Source of the DNA: Sphingomonas montana
Lineage (GTDB): Bacteria; Pseudomonadota; Alphaproteobacteria; Sphingomonadales; Sphingomonadaceae
DNA length: 64,000 bases
Direction: 5' to 3'
Assembly: GCF_001956315.1 (NCBI RefSeq)
Contig: NZ_KV887144.1
Location: 1 to 64,000 of the forward strand
Both the position numbers and the translations under genes were made by a program. A model generated the notes under the pieces. The model searched no databases and was not told the DNA's origin. It worked only from the letters and a program-made list of their open reading frames with translations. Shown here one piece after another: positions 1 to 8,790 of this stretch. The stretch's first letter is position 1. Every line of letters starts with the position of its first letter.

Positions 1-766
1 TGAAGCCGCCGCCCATCCAGCCGCCGCCGGAACCGCCCCCCGAGCCACCCCCGCCGCCGCCGCCCCATCCGCCCCCGAGGCCGGGGCCCCACAGGATCAC
101 GGGCATGCCACCGCCGCCCCGATGCCGCCGTCCACCGCCGCCGCGCCGCATCGCCGAGAGCAGGACGATCAGCAGGACCAGGCCGATGAAGATGAATTCG
201 ATCGGGATGCCGCCGCCGCCGCGATCGCGCTCGGCATCATATTCCTTCGCGGCCGCCTCGACCTTGGCGCGCGCGGCGGCGTCGGGCAGCCGGAGCTGCG
301 CGATCAGCGCGTCCGCCCCCGCATCCAGCCCGCCGGGGATATCACCCGCCCTGAACCGCGGCAGGATCTGCGTATTGATGACGATGCTGGAAAAGGTATC
401 GGTCAGCACCGGAGTCAGGCCGTAGCCGACCTCGACCCGCACGTCGCGTTGGCCGACCGGGGCGTTGGGTGCCACGAACAGGATCGCGCCATTGTCCAGC
501 TTCGCCAGGCCGATGCCCCATGCGCGGCCGAGCCGGTAACCGTAATCCTCGCCGCTATATCCCTGCAGGTCGGCGATCGTGGCGACGACGAGCTGGCGGC
601 CGGTATCCTTCTGCAACGCCTGCAGCTTGTCGGTCAGCGCGGCTTCGGCGGCGGGGGGGATGACGTTCGCCTGATCGACCACCAGCCCGGTAAAGGCGGG
701 AAAGGTCTGCGCAAGCGCGGGCAGGGGGGTCAGCGCGACGATCGCTGCAAGGCCCGCGCGCCACAT
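1..766 (-). CDS. TPM-domain protein (YgcG family), C-terminus cut by window edge
   Basis: The start is the ATG at 766, 5 bp after the lemA stop, so the two genes form one transcription unit. The first 20 or so residues (MWRAGLAAIVALTPLPALAQ) are a signal peptide. A TPM domain follows, with the usual VVDQAN motif, IPP, and a GRQLVVATI strand. A hydrophobic segment (IEFIFIGLVLLIVLLSA) then anchors the C-terminus. The tail is almost pure Gly and is still open at base 1, so the last residues and the stop lie outside. TPM proteins are envelope-anchored with an exposed globular domain. Some are linked to photosystem II repair in plants, but the bacterial role is poorly defined. Pairing with LemA is a common bacterial arrangement. 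Confidence 0.85.
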   Translation of the reverse strand, partial: MWRAGLAAIVALTPLPALAQTFPAFTGLVVDQANVIPPAAEAALTDKLQALQKDTGRQLVVATIADLQGYSGEDYGYRLGRAWGIGLAKLDNGAILFVAPNAPVGQRDVRVEVGYGLTPVLTDTFSSIVINTQILPRFRAGDIPGGLDAGADALIAQLRLPDAAARAKVEAAAKEYDAERDRGGGGIPIEFIFIGLVLLIVLLSAMRRGGGGRRHRGGGGMPVILWGPGLGGGWGGGGGGGSGGGSGGGWMGGGF

Positions 767-771
767 GCGGG

Positions 772-1377
772 TCAGGCCGGTTTCGGCGCGAAATCAATGG
801 TCGGCGCGGTCTGTGCGCCCGGGGTCGTCGCCTCGAACGGCGTCATCGGTTTCGCGCCGTAGAAGATCTTCGCACCGATCGCGTCGGGGAAGGTGCGGAT
901 GCGGGTATTATAGGCCTGCACCGCCTCGTTATAGTCCCGGCGCGCGACGCGGATCTGGTTTTCCGTCCCTTCCAGCGTTGCCTGCAACGCCAGGAAATTG
1001 GCGTTCGATTTCAGGTCGGGATAATTTTCGGTCACCGACATCAGCCGGCCGAGCGCGGCGGACAGCTCGCCCTGCGCCGCGCCGAACCGCTTGAGCGATT
1101 CCGGATCGTCGGTGCGGACGTTGATCGCGGTGGCGCTGGCGCGGGCCTGCGTCACCTGCGTCAGGACGTCCTTCTCCTGCGCGGCATAGCCTTTGACGGT
1201 GGCGACCATGTTGGGGATCAGGTCGGCGCGGCGCTGATATTCATTCTGCACGTCGGCCCAGCGCGCCTTGGCGGTTTCCTCCGCGGTGGGCACGCTGTTC
1301 ACGCCGCAACCGGCGAGCAGCAGCGCGACGGCGGGGGCGAGCAGCGCCGTGCGGCGGCGACGGGACGATGGCGGCAT
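772..1377 (-). CDS. lemA: LemA family lipoprotein
   Basis: 201 residues from the ATG at 1377. The same frame is open much further upstream, but only as an antisense shadow of mscL. The N-terminus has an Arg-rich n-region, a hydrophobic stretch and a lipobox (LLLAGC), so the protein is probably a lipoprotein. The body matches LemA: long amphipathic helices with YQRRADLIPNMVATVKGYA near residue 50 and NFLALQATLEGTENQI, followed by ARRDYNEAVQAYN. LemA proteins are envelope helical-bundle proteins of unclear biochemical role. The TPM gene 5 bp downstream is a classic partner. The family call is firm and the function is not. Confidence 0.93.
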   Translation of the reverse strand: MPPSSRRRRTALLAPAVALLLAGCGVNSVPTAEETAKARWADVQNEYQRRADLIPNMVATVKGYAAQEKDVLTQVTQARASATAINVRTDDPESLKRFGAAQGELSAALGRLMSVTENYPDLKSNANFLALQATLEGTENQIRVARRDYNEAVQAYNTRIRTFPDAIGAKIFYGAKPMTPFEATTPGAQTAPTIDFAPKPA

Positions 1378-1512
1378 GATGTTCCCCCTTGAACGTGGCT
1401 GCGGGTCTAGCCCGCGGTCCGCCGGCCCGCAATAACTGCTTGCGGGGCGCGTGACGGCGGTGCGAAACCGCGGGGACAGACAGGCCCGAGGGCAGACAGC
1501 GGAGACAGGACC

Positions 1513-1956
1513 ATGCTTACCGAATTCAAGGCGTTCGTCAGTCGGGGCAATGTCCTCGACCTGGCCGTCGCGGTCATCATCGGGGCGGCGTTCGGGCGGA
1601 TCGTCACGTCGCTGACGGACGATATCATCATGCCGCTGATCGGCCGGGTGTTCGGGGGGCTGGATTTCAGCAGCTACTTCGTGCGGCTGGGAGCCGTCCC
1701 GGCGGGCTATGCCGGGTCGCCGGACGATTATGCCGCGCTGAAGAAGGCCGGTGTCCCGTTGCTGGGTTACGGTCAGTTCCTGACGGTGGCGGTCAATTTC
1801 ATGCTGGTGGCGTTCGTGATCTTCCTGGTCGTGCGCGCGGTCGCCCGGGCGTTGCCCAAGGCACCGGAACAGCCCGTGGTGCCGGTTGAGCCGACCGACG
1901 TCCTGCTGCTGCGCGAGATCCGCGACGAACTGCGCGCCGGGCGTGTGACGCCCTGA
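1513..1956 (+). CDS. mscL: Large-conductance mechanosensitive channel MscL
   Basis: 147 residues, the normal MscL length. The N-terminus (MLTEFKAFVSRGNVLDLAVA) matches the amphipathic S1 helix and the start of TM1, followed by VIIGAAFGRIVTSLTDDIIMP. A periplasmic loop precedes TM2 (VNFMLVAFVIFLVVRAV). The charged C-terminal helix (LLLREIRDELRA) forms the cytoplasmic bundle. The protein assembles as a homopentamer in the inner membrane and opens under hypo-osmotic shock. A purine-rich GGAGACAGG precedes the ATG. It is transcribed alone, divergent from lemA, with ssrA following closely on the same strand. Confidence 0.97.
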   Translation: MLTEFKAFVSRGNVLDLAVAVIIGAAFGRIVTSLTDDIIMPLIGRVFGGLDFSSYFVRLGAVPAGYAGSPDDYAALKKAGVPLLGYGQFLTVAVNFMLVAFVIFLVVRAVARALPKAPEQPVVPVEPTDVLLLREIRDELRAGRVTP

Positions 1957-1987
1957 TGACGCCCTGATGACGGCATGTTGCACCGGC

Positions 1988-2290
1988 CTGTATCTCCGCC
2001 TATATCGGCGGTGCCGGGTTCGCCCGGCTATGGTGATAAATGATATCGTGACATAGACGCAGCGGACCCGGGGGCAGTACCCGGCGGCTCCACCATCATC
2101 GGCGCACCCCGACCCTAGACGGGGACTGCGCCGATCCTGACGGGGCCGAACTAGGATCGACGTGTGTTGAAAGACGATGTTTTTGCCCGGCCTGATTGAG
2201 CCGTAAAACCGATCGCAACCACAAGTGCTAACGACAACGAGGCACTCGCGATTGCTGCGTAACTAAGTCCTAACGGACGAAGTTAAACAG
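1988..2290 (+). ncRNA. ssrA: tmRNA, circularly permuted two-piece form
   Basis: The order of parts is permuted. The acceptor piece comes first. It has a GCCGGG-UUCG-CCCGGC hairpin and a T-arm, and it ends CGGCTCC-ACCA at 2095. The coding piece begins at 2142 with GGGGCCG, which pairs with CGGCTCC to rebuild the acceptor stem. Between them, 2096-2141 holds an ATCGGCGC/GCGCCGAT hairpin expected to be removed. The tag frame runs from GCT at 2227 to TAA at 2260-2262 and reads ANDNEALAIAA, with the typical AND start and AA end. This arrangement is known from alphaproteobacteria. The outer ends (about 1988 and 2290) are estimates. SmpB, its partner, is encoded at 13357. Confidence 0.95.
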
Positions 2291-2739
2291 ACAAGAGCGC
2301 GGTTGGGGCCGCACCGGGCAACAGAAGCGGAAACCGGCGGTACGGGGGGCACCGAGCAACAGAAGCTCCCCACTTTTCGTGCCGAGAGATGCCTGCTTTA
2401 TTGCGCGTCGCGTTCGGCCGGACCTTCCAGACCATGAAACGACTTGTCCGGCGACCGTTTGCTTTGCGACGGCCGTGCGCGCGGTCTTGTGCGTCGGCAT
2501 GCCGGCGGTTCGGCGAGGCCCCCATGGGAGCGGCACGAAGGGCCCGGCCCCCAGGCGAACGGTGACGACGACATGCCGGCAAACCCGCATTGTCATCGCT
2601 AAAGTTTTATCTCTATCGATTTAGTTGTGATTGATGGCATCATCGGGATCGAAGGCACACCGCCTTCGACCTGCCTCCGCCGCGACGTCGGGCCGCAAAC
2701 GGGGGCAGGTCATGACGTGTGTAGGATCAGGGGGCTTTC
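2291..2739. other. Gap between ssrA and the TonB receptor; no convincing gene
   Basis: About 450 bp. Several frames are open on both strands, but none has a ribosome site, a domain or codon use that I can defend. The left part holds the repeat at 2311-2366. The right part is AT-richer around 2600-2635 and probably carries the promoter of the TonB receptor. The receptor's own ribosome site (CAGGGGG) lies just before its ATG. Confidence 0.5.
2311..2366. repeat. Pair of 18-bp direct repeats after ssrA
   Basis: GCACCGGGCAACAGAAGC at 2311-2328 recurs as GCACCGAGCAACAGAAGC at 2349-2366, a period of 38 bp with one mismatch. The pair lies about 20 bp beyond the estimated 3' end of the tmRNA coding piece. 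It has no hairpin-plus-T-run, so it is not a standard terminator. Its function is unknown. Confidence 0.6.
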
Positions 2740-5208
2740 ATGAAATTCCGGACCATCGTCTGCGCAGGATCGGCGCTGGCCGCCTTCGCGCTGCCGGCCG
2801 CCGCCGCCGTGCAGCCGGTCGCGACCGAACCGGGGCCGACTGCGCCGACGGAAGACGCGGCGACGGCGCCGGCAGCGGCGCCAAACCCGCTCGATATCAT
2901 CGTGACCGCCCGCCGCCGGGCCGAAAGCGTGCAGAGCGTACCGCTGGCGATCTCGGTGGTCGATGCCCGCACACTGGAATCGACCGGCAGCTTCAACGTC
3001 GCCAAGCTGACCCAGCTGCAACCCTCGCTGCAATTCTATTCGACGAACCCGCGCAATTCGGCGGCCAACATCCGTGGCCTGGGCGCGCCGTTCGGGCTGA
3101 CCAATGACGGGATCGAACAGGGCGTCGGCGTCTATATCGACCAGGTCTATAACAGCCGGATCGCGGCCGCGACGTTCGACTTCCTCGATGTGGAACAGGT
3201 CGAGGTGCTGCGCGGGCCGCAGGGGACGCTGTACGGCAAGAACACGACGGCCGGCGCGATCAACATCACGACGCGCGCCCCGAGTTTCGAATATGAGGGC
3301 CGGGCCGAGGCGACGGTCGGCAATCTGGGTTTCGTCCAGGCCAAGGCGTCGGTTTCCGGCCCGTTGATCGCCGACAGGCTGGCGATCCGGCTGGCGGCAT
3401 CGACCACCGACCGGAACGGCACGATCTACAACGTCACCAGCGGGCGGCGGGTGAACGAGCAGGACAATCTGGGCTTTCGCGGTTCGCTGCTGTGGCGAGC
3501 GAGCGAGGTCTTCAAGCTCACCCTGTCCGGCGACTATAACCGCCAGAACCCGGAATGCTGCGCGCAGATCTATGTCCGCACGGGCGCGACACAGCGGCCG
3601 TTGAACCGCCAGTTCGCCGGGCTGGCGGCGGCGTTCGGCTATGCGCCGCCCAGTACGAATGCGTTCGACCGGCGGACCGATCTGGACACGCCGCTCGACG
3701 CGTTCCAGGAAATCGGCGGCGCGTCGCTGCGGGCGGAATGGGAGGTCGGGCCGGGCACGCTGACGTCCGTTTCGGCATGGCGGTTCTGGAACTGGGCACC
3801 GTCCAACGACCGCGATTTCACCGGCCTGCCGATCACGACGCGGTCCAACAACCCATCGAAGCAGGATCAATATTCGCAGGAACTGCGCTATGCGGTATCG
3901 GGCGACCTGCTGGACTATGTTGTCGGGCTGTTCGCCTATCACCAGAAGCAGCGCACGACCGGCGTGCAGGAACAGGGTATCGCGGCCAGCCGCTGGCTGC
4001 TGAACCCGACCAGCGCGAATGCGAACAACCCCGCGGTGCTGAACGGCCTGACGTCGTCCAACAACATCCTGTTCACATCGACCAGCCTGGCGGCGTTCGG
4101 GCAGGTGAGCTGGAAGGTGACCGACCGGCTGAAGCTGCAACCCGGGCTGCGCGTGAACTATGATCGCAAGTCCGGCAACTATGTCGCGACGGTCACCAAC
4201 GGCGCGGGCGTCGCGCTCGATTGTACCGTCATCCCGACGACCAATACCGTCCTGCGCGACCAGTGCGCCACGTTGCCGCCGCAAAGCTACAACCCCAGGT
4301 TCAGCGACTGGAACGTGTCGGGGGACTTTACCGCATCCTATCAGTTCGACCGCGACGTGCTGGCCTATGCGACCTATGCGAGAAGCTTCAAGTCGGGTGG
4401 GATCAACCTGGCGGGCCTGCCGCTCGATGCGGGCAATCGGCCGATCCTAGGCGCGCAGACGGTCCGGCCGGAGAGCGTCAATCATTATGAACTGGGCCTC
4501 AAGACGCAGCTGTTCGATCGTCGGGCCACGTTCAATCTGGCCGCGTTCTGGACCGAGATCGGCGATTATCAGGCGACGGTCACCAACGGCCAGCTCGGCG
4601 TCCTGCGCGGCTACCTCGCCAATGCGGACAAGGTACGGGTGCGCGGGATCGAGGCGGATGTCTCCGCGCGGCCGACCGATCGGCTGACCGTCTATGCCAG
4701 CGGTGCGTTCACCGACCACGAATATGTGAAGTTCGTCGATGCGCCATGCCCGCCCGAACTGTCCGGTGGTACCGCGCCCACCGCCGGCCAGACGCCCAGC
4801 CTGCCCGGTACGGCGGGTGGGATCAGTCCGTCCAATTGTGACATCTCCGGCCAGTGGCTGCCCGGCATATCGAAATGGGCCTTTTCCTACGGCGTGGAAT
4901 ATAACCATCCGGTCATGCTGTTCGGTCTGGACGGGCAGGCCTATGCCGCGTTCGACGGCAATTACCGGTCGAAATTCTCGTCCAACCCGTCACGTTCCGC
5001 CTACACCGACATCGCCGGCTATGCGGTGGCGAACGTCCGCGCGGGGTTCCGGGCCACCGAGCGGTGGGACGTCTTCGGCTGGGTCCGCAACGCGTTCGAC
5101 CGCGATTATTTCGACATATTGGCAACCCAGTCGGGCAGCACGGGGCTGATCGTCGGGCAACCCGCAGATCCGCGGACATATGGCCTGACGGTCAAGCGGC
5201 GGTTCTGA
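2740..5208 (+). CDS. TonB-dependent outer-membrane receptor
   Basis: 822 residues. A signal peptide of about 22 residues ends in LPAAAA. A Pro/Ala-rich linker and a TonB-box-like segment (LDIIVTARRR, about residue 51) follow. The plug domain has NIRGLGA, VGVYIDQVY and the conserved VEVLRGPQGTLYGKNTTAG. The rest is a large beta-barrel, and the last residue is Phe, as outer-membrane insertion requires. A good ribosome site (CAGGGGG) precedes the ATG. The receptor would import a ligand in an energy-dependent way using TonB-ExbBD. The substrate cannot be told from the sequence, and no dedicated transport or catabolic genes lie beside it. The barrel resembles the family often labelled for siderophores or plant-derived compounds in sphingomonads. 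Confidence 0.93.
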   Translation: MKFRTIVCAGSALAAFALPAAAAVQPVATEPGPTAPTEDAATAPAAAPNPLDIIVTARRRAESVQSVPLAISVVDARTLESTGSFNVAKLTQLQPSLQFYSTNPRNSAANIRGLGAPFGLTNDGIEQGVGVYIDQVYNSRIAAATFDFLDVEQVEVLRGPQGTLYGKNTTAGAINITTRAPSFEYEGRAEATVGNLGFVQAKASVSGPLIADRLAIRLAASTTDRNGTIYNVTSGRRVNEQDNLGFRGSLLWRASEVFKLTLSGDYNRQNPECCAQIYVRTGATQRPLNRQFAGLAAAFGYAPPSTNAFDRRTDLDTPLDAFQEIGGASLRAEWEVGPGTLTSVSAWRFWNWAPSNDRDFTGLPITTRSNNPSKQDQYSQELRYAVSGDLLDYVVGLFAYHQKQRTTGVQEQGIAASRWLLNPTSANANNPAVLNGLTSSNNILFTSTSLAAFGQVSWKVTDRLKLQPGLRVNYDRKSGNYVATVTNGAGVALDCTVIPTTNTVLRDQCATLPPQSYNPRFSDWNVSGDFTASYQFDRDVLAYATYARSFKSGGINLAGLPLDAGNRPILGAQTVRPESVNHYELGLKTQLFDRRATFNLAAFWTEIGDYQATVTNGQLGVLRGYLANADKVRVRGIEADVSARPTDRLTVYASGAFTDHEYVKFVDAPCPPELSGGTAPTAGQTPSLPGTAGGISPSNCDISGQWLPGISKWAFSYGVEYNHPVMLFGLDGQAYAAFDGNYRSKFSSNPSRSAYTDIAGYAVANVRAGFRATERWDVFGWVRNAFDRDYFDILATQSGSTGLIVGQPADPRTYGLTVKRRF

Positions 5209-5338
5209 TCGAACCGGGGTGACGGGCGGGCGGAGGCGTGTCCGAAATCCGACGGCAGCCTCCGAACGTCATACAGACGGACGTCAGTATCCCTTATCGC
5301 TCAACTCGGAGGTCTTACCGAAACCGGCGTGATGATGG

Positions 5339-5358
5339 ATCCCAGCGTCCGCTGGGAT
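5339..5358. repeat. Palindromic intergenic element
   Basis: ATCCCAGCG (5339-5347) and CGCTGGGAT (5350-5358) form a perfect 9-bp stem with a 2-base centre. It lies between the convergent TonB receptor and I78 genes, where it could stop transcription from both sides. The surrounding text (GGATGACGA) matches other dispersed elements in this window. Confidence 0.6.
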
Positions 5359-5414
5359 GACGACTGAAGGGCGCGCGATCATGTCTCGATCGGCGTGGGG
5401 CGGGAGTGATCGGC

Positions 5415-5723
5415 TTATCCGCAGGCCACGCGGCTTGCCCGGCCGGCGTCGTCCACGTCCACCGTCAGGCGGCCACCATTGAACTCGGTCGTGACGATCA
5501 TGCCCGCTCGGACAATCCGCACCGTCCGCGCGCCGCTGTGGACCCGCCATCGTTCGACCATGGCATCGGACACCGGCTGACCCATCGGGTTACCCAGCAC
5601 GGCCGCGTTGCAGGCGGACGCCGGACCGGCCGGCGCGGCCGGCTTATCCGGCCGCAGGCAACCGCCCGTCGTGATCGACAGCGTCGCGAGCATCGCGATC
5701 GTCGCCATGTGCGGCAGGATCAT
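5415..5723 (-). CDS. I78-family peptidase inhibitor, lipoprotein
   Basis: 102 residues from ATG 5723; the ATG at 5708 is an equally good start. A short hydrophobic N-terminus ends in a lipobox-like TTGGC, suggesting lipid attachment. The mature part fits the I78 (Aspergillus elastase inhibitor) family: CNAA near the start, then GARTVRIVR, a hydrophobic strand before FNGGRL, and a C-terminal Cys (RVACG). The two Cys residues are probably bridged. It would sit in the envelope and guard against serine proteases. The 5' end overlaps the 3' end of rnd by about 80 bp in another frame, so it is probably co-transcribed and translationally coupled. Family membership is reasonably secure; the target is unknown. 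Confidence 0.8.
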   Translation of the reverse strand: MILPHMATIAMLATLSITTGGCLRPDKPAAPAGPASACNAAVLGNPMGQPVSDAMVERWRVHSGARTVRIVRAGMIVTTEFNGGRLTVDVDDAGRASRVACG

Positions 5724-6900
5724 CGTCGGTCTCCAGCGCAGTGCGGGTCATGGTCAGCTTGCCGTTCACGACCGCGAAGGCGAGCCGGCCCTCGACCAGG
5801 TCCAGCGCGTCGCGCCCGAACTGTTCGAACCGCCAGCCTTCCAGCATCGACAGCCCTTCGCGCCGGCCGGCGGCCAGATGCTCCAGTTCGTCGGCGCGTG
5901 CGATCAGCTTGGACGCCACGTCGGCATCGCGCGCGCGGATCTTCAGCAGCAGTTTCAGGAGGTCGGCGACCAGCGAGCCGTCCTTGCCGAGGCCGGGCTT
6001 CCGGTCCTCGCGCGCGGGCATCTCTGCATCGGGGAGGGGGCCGGCGTCACGGATCACCGCGAACAGCCGGGCACCGATATCGTTGGAGGCCCAGCTCGGG
6101 CTCATCCCGCGGACCCGCGAAAGGTCCTGCTGCTGCACCGGTGGATGGGCGGCGAGATCGGCGATCGTCTCGTCCTTAATGAGGCGGCCGCGCGGCAGGT
6201 TCTTGGTCTGCGCCTCGCGCTCGCGCCAGGCGGCAATCGCCTTCAGCCGGCCGAGCACGTCGGCCTTGCGGCTCGGGATCTTGATGCGCAGCCAGGCGAG
6301 GTCGGGAATGTTGACGTAGCTGGCCGGATCGCCGAGCCGCTCCATCTCCTGATCCAGCCAGGCTCCCCGCCCCTGGCGCTTAAGCTTGCCCAGCATCTTG
6401 GGAAAGATATCCGCCAGATAGGTGACGTCGCCAATGGCATAGTCGATCTGTCGCTTGTCGAGCGGGCGGCGCGCCCAGTCGGTGAAACGTGCGCCCTTGT
6501 CCAGCTTCACGCCCACCATGCTTTCGACCAGGTTGGAATAGCCGACCTGTTCGCCCATGCCGAGCGCCATCGCCGCGACCTGCGTGTCGAACAGCGGATA
6601 GGGCGTCTTGCCGGTGATGTTGTGGACGATTTCCAGGTCCTGCCCGCCAGCGTGGAAGACCTTCAGCACATCCTCATTTTCAACCAGCAGGTCCATCAGC
6701 GGGGTCATGTCGAGCCCTTTGGCCTTGGGGTCGATCGCGGCCGCTTCCTCCGCATCGCCGATCTGGATCAGGCAAAGTTCGGGCCAGTAGGTGTTTTCGC
6801 GCATGAATTCGGTGTCGACCGCGACGAAGGGCGATTTGGAAAGGCGGGCGCACAGATCGGCAAGCGTCTGGCTGTCGGTGATGAGCGGATGGATCTTCAT
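5644..6900 (-). CDS. rnd: Ribonuclease D
   Basis: 418 residues from the ATG at 6900 (MKIHPLITDSQTLADLC). An ATG at 6912 would add MTVP. The DEDDy exonuclease motifs are all visible: VDTEFMRE (D29, E31), FHAGGQDLEI, and YAIGDVTYL with the Tyr of the third motif. An HRDC-like helical region covers the C-terminal half (RLKAIAAWREREA onward). RNase D trims tRNA and other stable RNA 3' ends in the cytoplasm. The last 26 or so residues after TMTRT look low-complexity and overlap the I78 gene, so the original stop may have been lost. The gene is divergent from aspS with about 90 bp between. Confidence 0.94.
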   Translation of the reverse strand: MKIHPLITDSQTLADLCARLSKSPFVAVDTEFMRENTYWPELCLIQIGDAEEAAAIDPKAKGLDMTPLMDLLVENEDVLKVFHAGGQDLEIVHNITGKTPYPLFDTQVAAMALGMGEQVGYSNLVESMVGVKLDKGARFTDWARRPLDKRQIDYAIGDVTYLADIFPKMLGKLKRQGRGAWLDQEMERLGDPASYVNIPDLAWLRIKIPSRKADVLGRLKAIAAWREREAQTKNLPRGRLIKDETIADLAAHPPVQQQDLSRVRGMSPSWASNDIGARLFAVIRDAGPLPDAEMPAREDRKPGLGKDGSLVADLLKLLLKIRARDADVASKLIARADELEHLAAGRREGLSMLEGWRFEQFGRDALDLVEGRLAFAVVNGKLTMTRTALETDDDPAAHGDDRDARDAVDHDGRLPAAG

Positions 6901-6993
6901 GGGGACCGTCATAGCGGCTGTGCGCGCCTTGACAAACCGGGGTGGCACGCGTGAAGCGGCACCCTATCAAAATCACTATTTTGTCGAGATCCC

Positions 6994-8772
6994 ATGCACG
7001 CCTATCGCACGCACACCTGCGCCGCCCTTCGCGAAAGCGACGTCGGCGCGACCGTCCGCCTGTCCGGCTGGGTCCACCGGAAACGCGATCATGGCGGCGT
7101 GCTGTTCGTCGATCTGCGCGATCATTACGGGCTGACCCAGATCGTGGCGAAGGCGGACAGCGATGCGCTGCGCATTCTCGACGGGTTGCGTGCCGAATCG
7201 GTGGTAACGATCGACGGCACGGTCGTGGCGCGCGGTCCCGAGGCGACGAACGCCAACCTGGCGACGGGCGCGATCGAGGTTGTAGCGGACACGGTGACGG
7301 TGCAGTCGTCGGCCAGCGAGCTGCCGATGCCGGTGGCGGGCGACCAGGAATATCCCGAGGATATCCGGTTGCGCTACCGCTTCCTCGATCTGCGGCGTGA
7401 GCGGATCCACCGCAACATCGTGCTGCGGTCGAACGTCATCGCATCGATCCGCCGGCGGATGATCGACCAGGGGTTCATGGAGTTCCAGACGCCGATCCTG
7501 ACCGCGTCGTCCCCCGAGGGTGCGCGCGACTATCTGGTGCCGAGCCGGGTGCATCCGGGCAAGTTCTACGCGCTGCCGCAGGCGCCGCAGATGTTCAAGC
7601 AGCTGCTGATGGTCGCCGGGTTCGACCGCTATTTCCAGATCGCACCATGTTTCCGCGACGAGGATGCACGCGCCGACCGGTCGCCGGGCGAGTTCTACCA
7701 GCTCGATTTCGAGATGAGCTTCGTCACGCAAGACGATGTTTTCGCAGCGATCGAGCCGGTCCTGCACGGTATCTTCGAGGAGTTCGCGGTCAACCGGACG
7801 GTGACGGCCGCGCCGTTCCCGCGGATCGCGTATCGCGATGCGATGCTGCGTTACGGGTCGGACAAGCCGGATTTGCGCAACCCGATCGAGATCGTCGACG
7901 TGACCGAGCATTTCGTCGGGTCGGGCTTCGGCCTGTTCGCCAAGATTGTCGAGGGCGGCGGCGTGGTCCGCGCGATCCCGGCACCGGGCGCGGGGGCGAA
8001 GAGCCGCAAGTTCTTCGACGAGATGAACGAGTGGGCGCGCGCGGCCGGTCATGCGGGGCTCGGCTATATCAACATCAAGGACGGCGTGCCCGGCGGGCCG
8101 ATCGCCAAGAACCATGGCGAAGCGGCGACCGCGAAGCTGATCGCGGCGCTGGGCCTCGGGCCGAACGACGGCGTGTTCTTCGCGGCGGGCAAGGAACTGG
8201 CGACCGCCAAGCTGGCCGGTGCTGCGCGGACCCGGACGGGCGAGGAGCTCGGCCTGATCGAGGAGGGCGTGTTCAAGTTCTGCTGGGTCGTCGACTTCCC
8301 GATGTTCGAATATGACGAGGACGCCAAGAAGGTCGATTTCAGCCACAATCCCTTCTCGATGCCGCAGGGCGAACTGCATGCGCTGGAGACGATGGATCCG
8401 CTCGATATCCTGGCTTATCAATATGATATCGTCTGCAACGGTGTCGAGCTCTCAAGTGGTGCGATCCGGAACCACAAGCCGGAGATCATGTACAAGGCGT
8501 TCGAGATCGCCGGCTATTCGCAGGCCGATGTCGACACTAACTTCTCGGGCATGATCAACGCGTTCAAGTTCGGCGCGCCGCCGCATGGTGGTTCCGCACC
8601 GGGCATCGACCGGATCGTCATGCTGCTGGCGGAGGAGCCGAACATCCGCGAGGTCGTGCTGTTCCCGATGAACCAGCGCGCCGAGGACCTCATGATGCAG
8701 GCGCCCGCACCCGCGACGCCGCGCCAGTTGCGCGAACTGTCGATCCGGGTGGTGGACGGCCCGAAGGCGTAA
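6994..8772 (+). CDS. aspS: Aspartyl-tRNA synthetase, bacterial type
   Basis: 592 residues, the full bacterial length, with the N-terminal OB anticodon-binding domain ([11 protein letters not shown]), the class II core and the bacterial GAD insertion. Motif 2 is [10 protein letters not shown] and motif 3 is GIDRIVMLL near the C-terminus; the flipping-loop region [17 protein letters not shown] is intact. The enzyme charges tRNA-Asp in the cytoplasm. Residue His33 in RDHGG is the residue reported in non-discriminating bacterial AspRS, where discriminating enzymes such as that of E. coli carry Leu. The enzyme may therefore also charge tRNA-Asn for GatCAB repair. That is an inference from one position. 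Confidence 0.97.
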   Translation: MHAYRTHTCAALRESDVGATVRLSGWVHRKRDHGGVLFVDLRDHYGLTQIVAKADSDALRILDGLRAESVVTIDGTVVARGPEATNANLATGAIEVVADTVTVQSSASELPMPVAGDQEYPEDIRLRYRFLDLRRERIHRNIVLRSNVIASIRRRMIDQGFMEFQTPILTASSPEGARDYLVPSRVHPGKFYALPQAPQMFKQLLMVAGFDRYFQIAPCFRDEDARADRSPGEFYQLDFEMSFVTQDDVFAAIEPVLHGIFEEFAVNRTVTAAPFPRIAYRDAMLRYGSDKPDLRNPIEIVDVTEHFVGSGFGLFAKIVEGGGVVRAIPAPGAGAKSRKFFDEMNEWARAAGHAGLGYINIKDGVPGGPIAKNHGEAATAKLIAALGLGPNDGVFFAAGKELATAKLAGAARTRTGEELGLIEEGVFKFCWVVDFPMFEYDEDAKKVDFSHNPFSMPQGELHALETMDPLDILAYQYDIVCNGVELSSGAIRNHKPEIMYKAFEIAGYSQADVDTNFSGMINAFKFGAPPHGGSAPGIDRIVMLLAEEPNIREVVLFPMNQRAEDLMMQAPAPATPRQLRELSIRVVDGPKA

Positions 8773-8790
8773 CCGAGCGGAGCTGTGGCG

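Noticed and set aside
2270-2624. Overlapping open frames on both strands between ssrA and the TonB receptor gene.
   Set aside because: They overlap each other, have no ribosome site or domain, and include the direct repeats.
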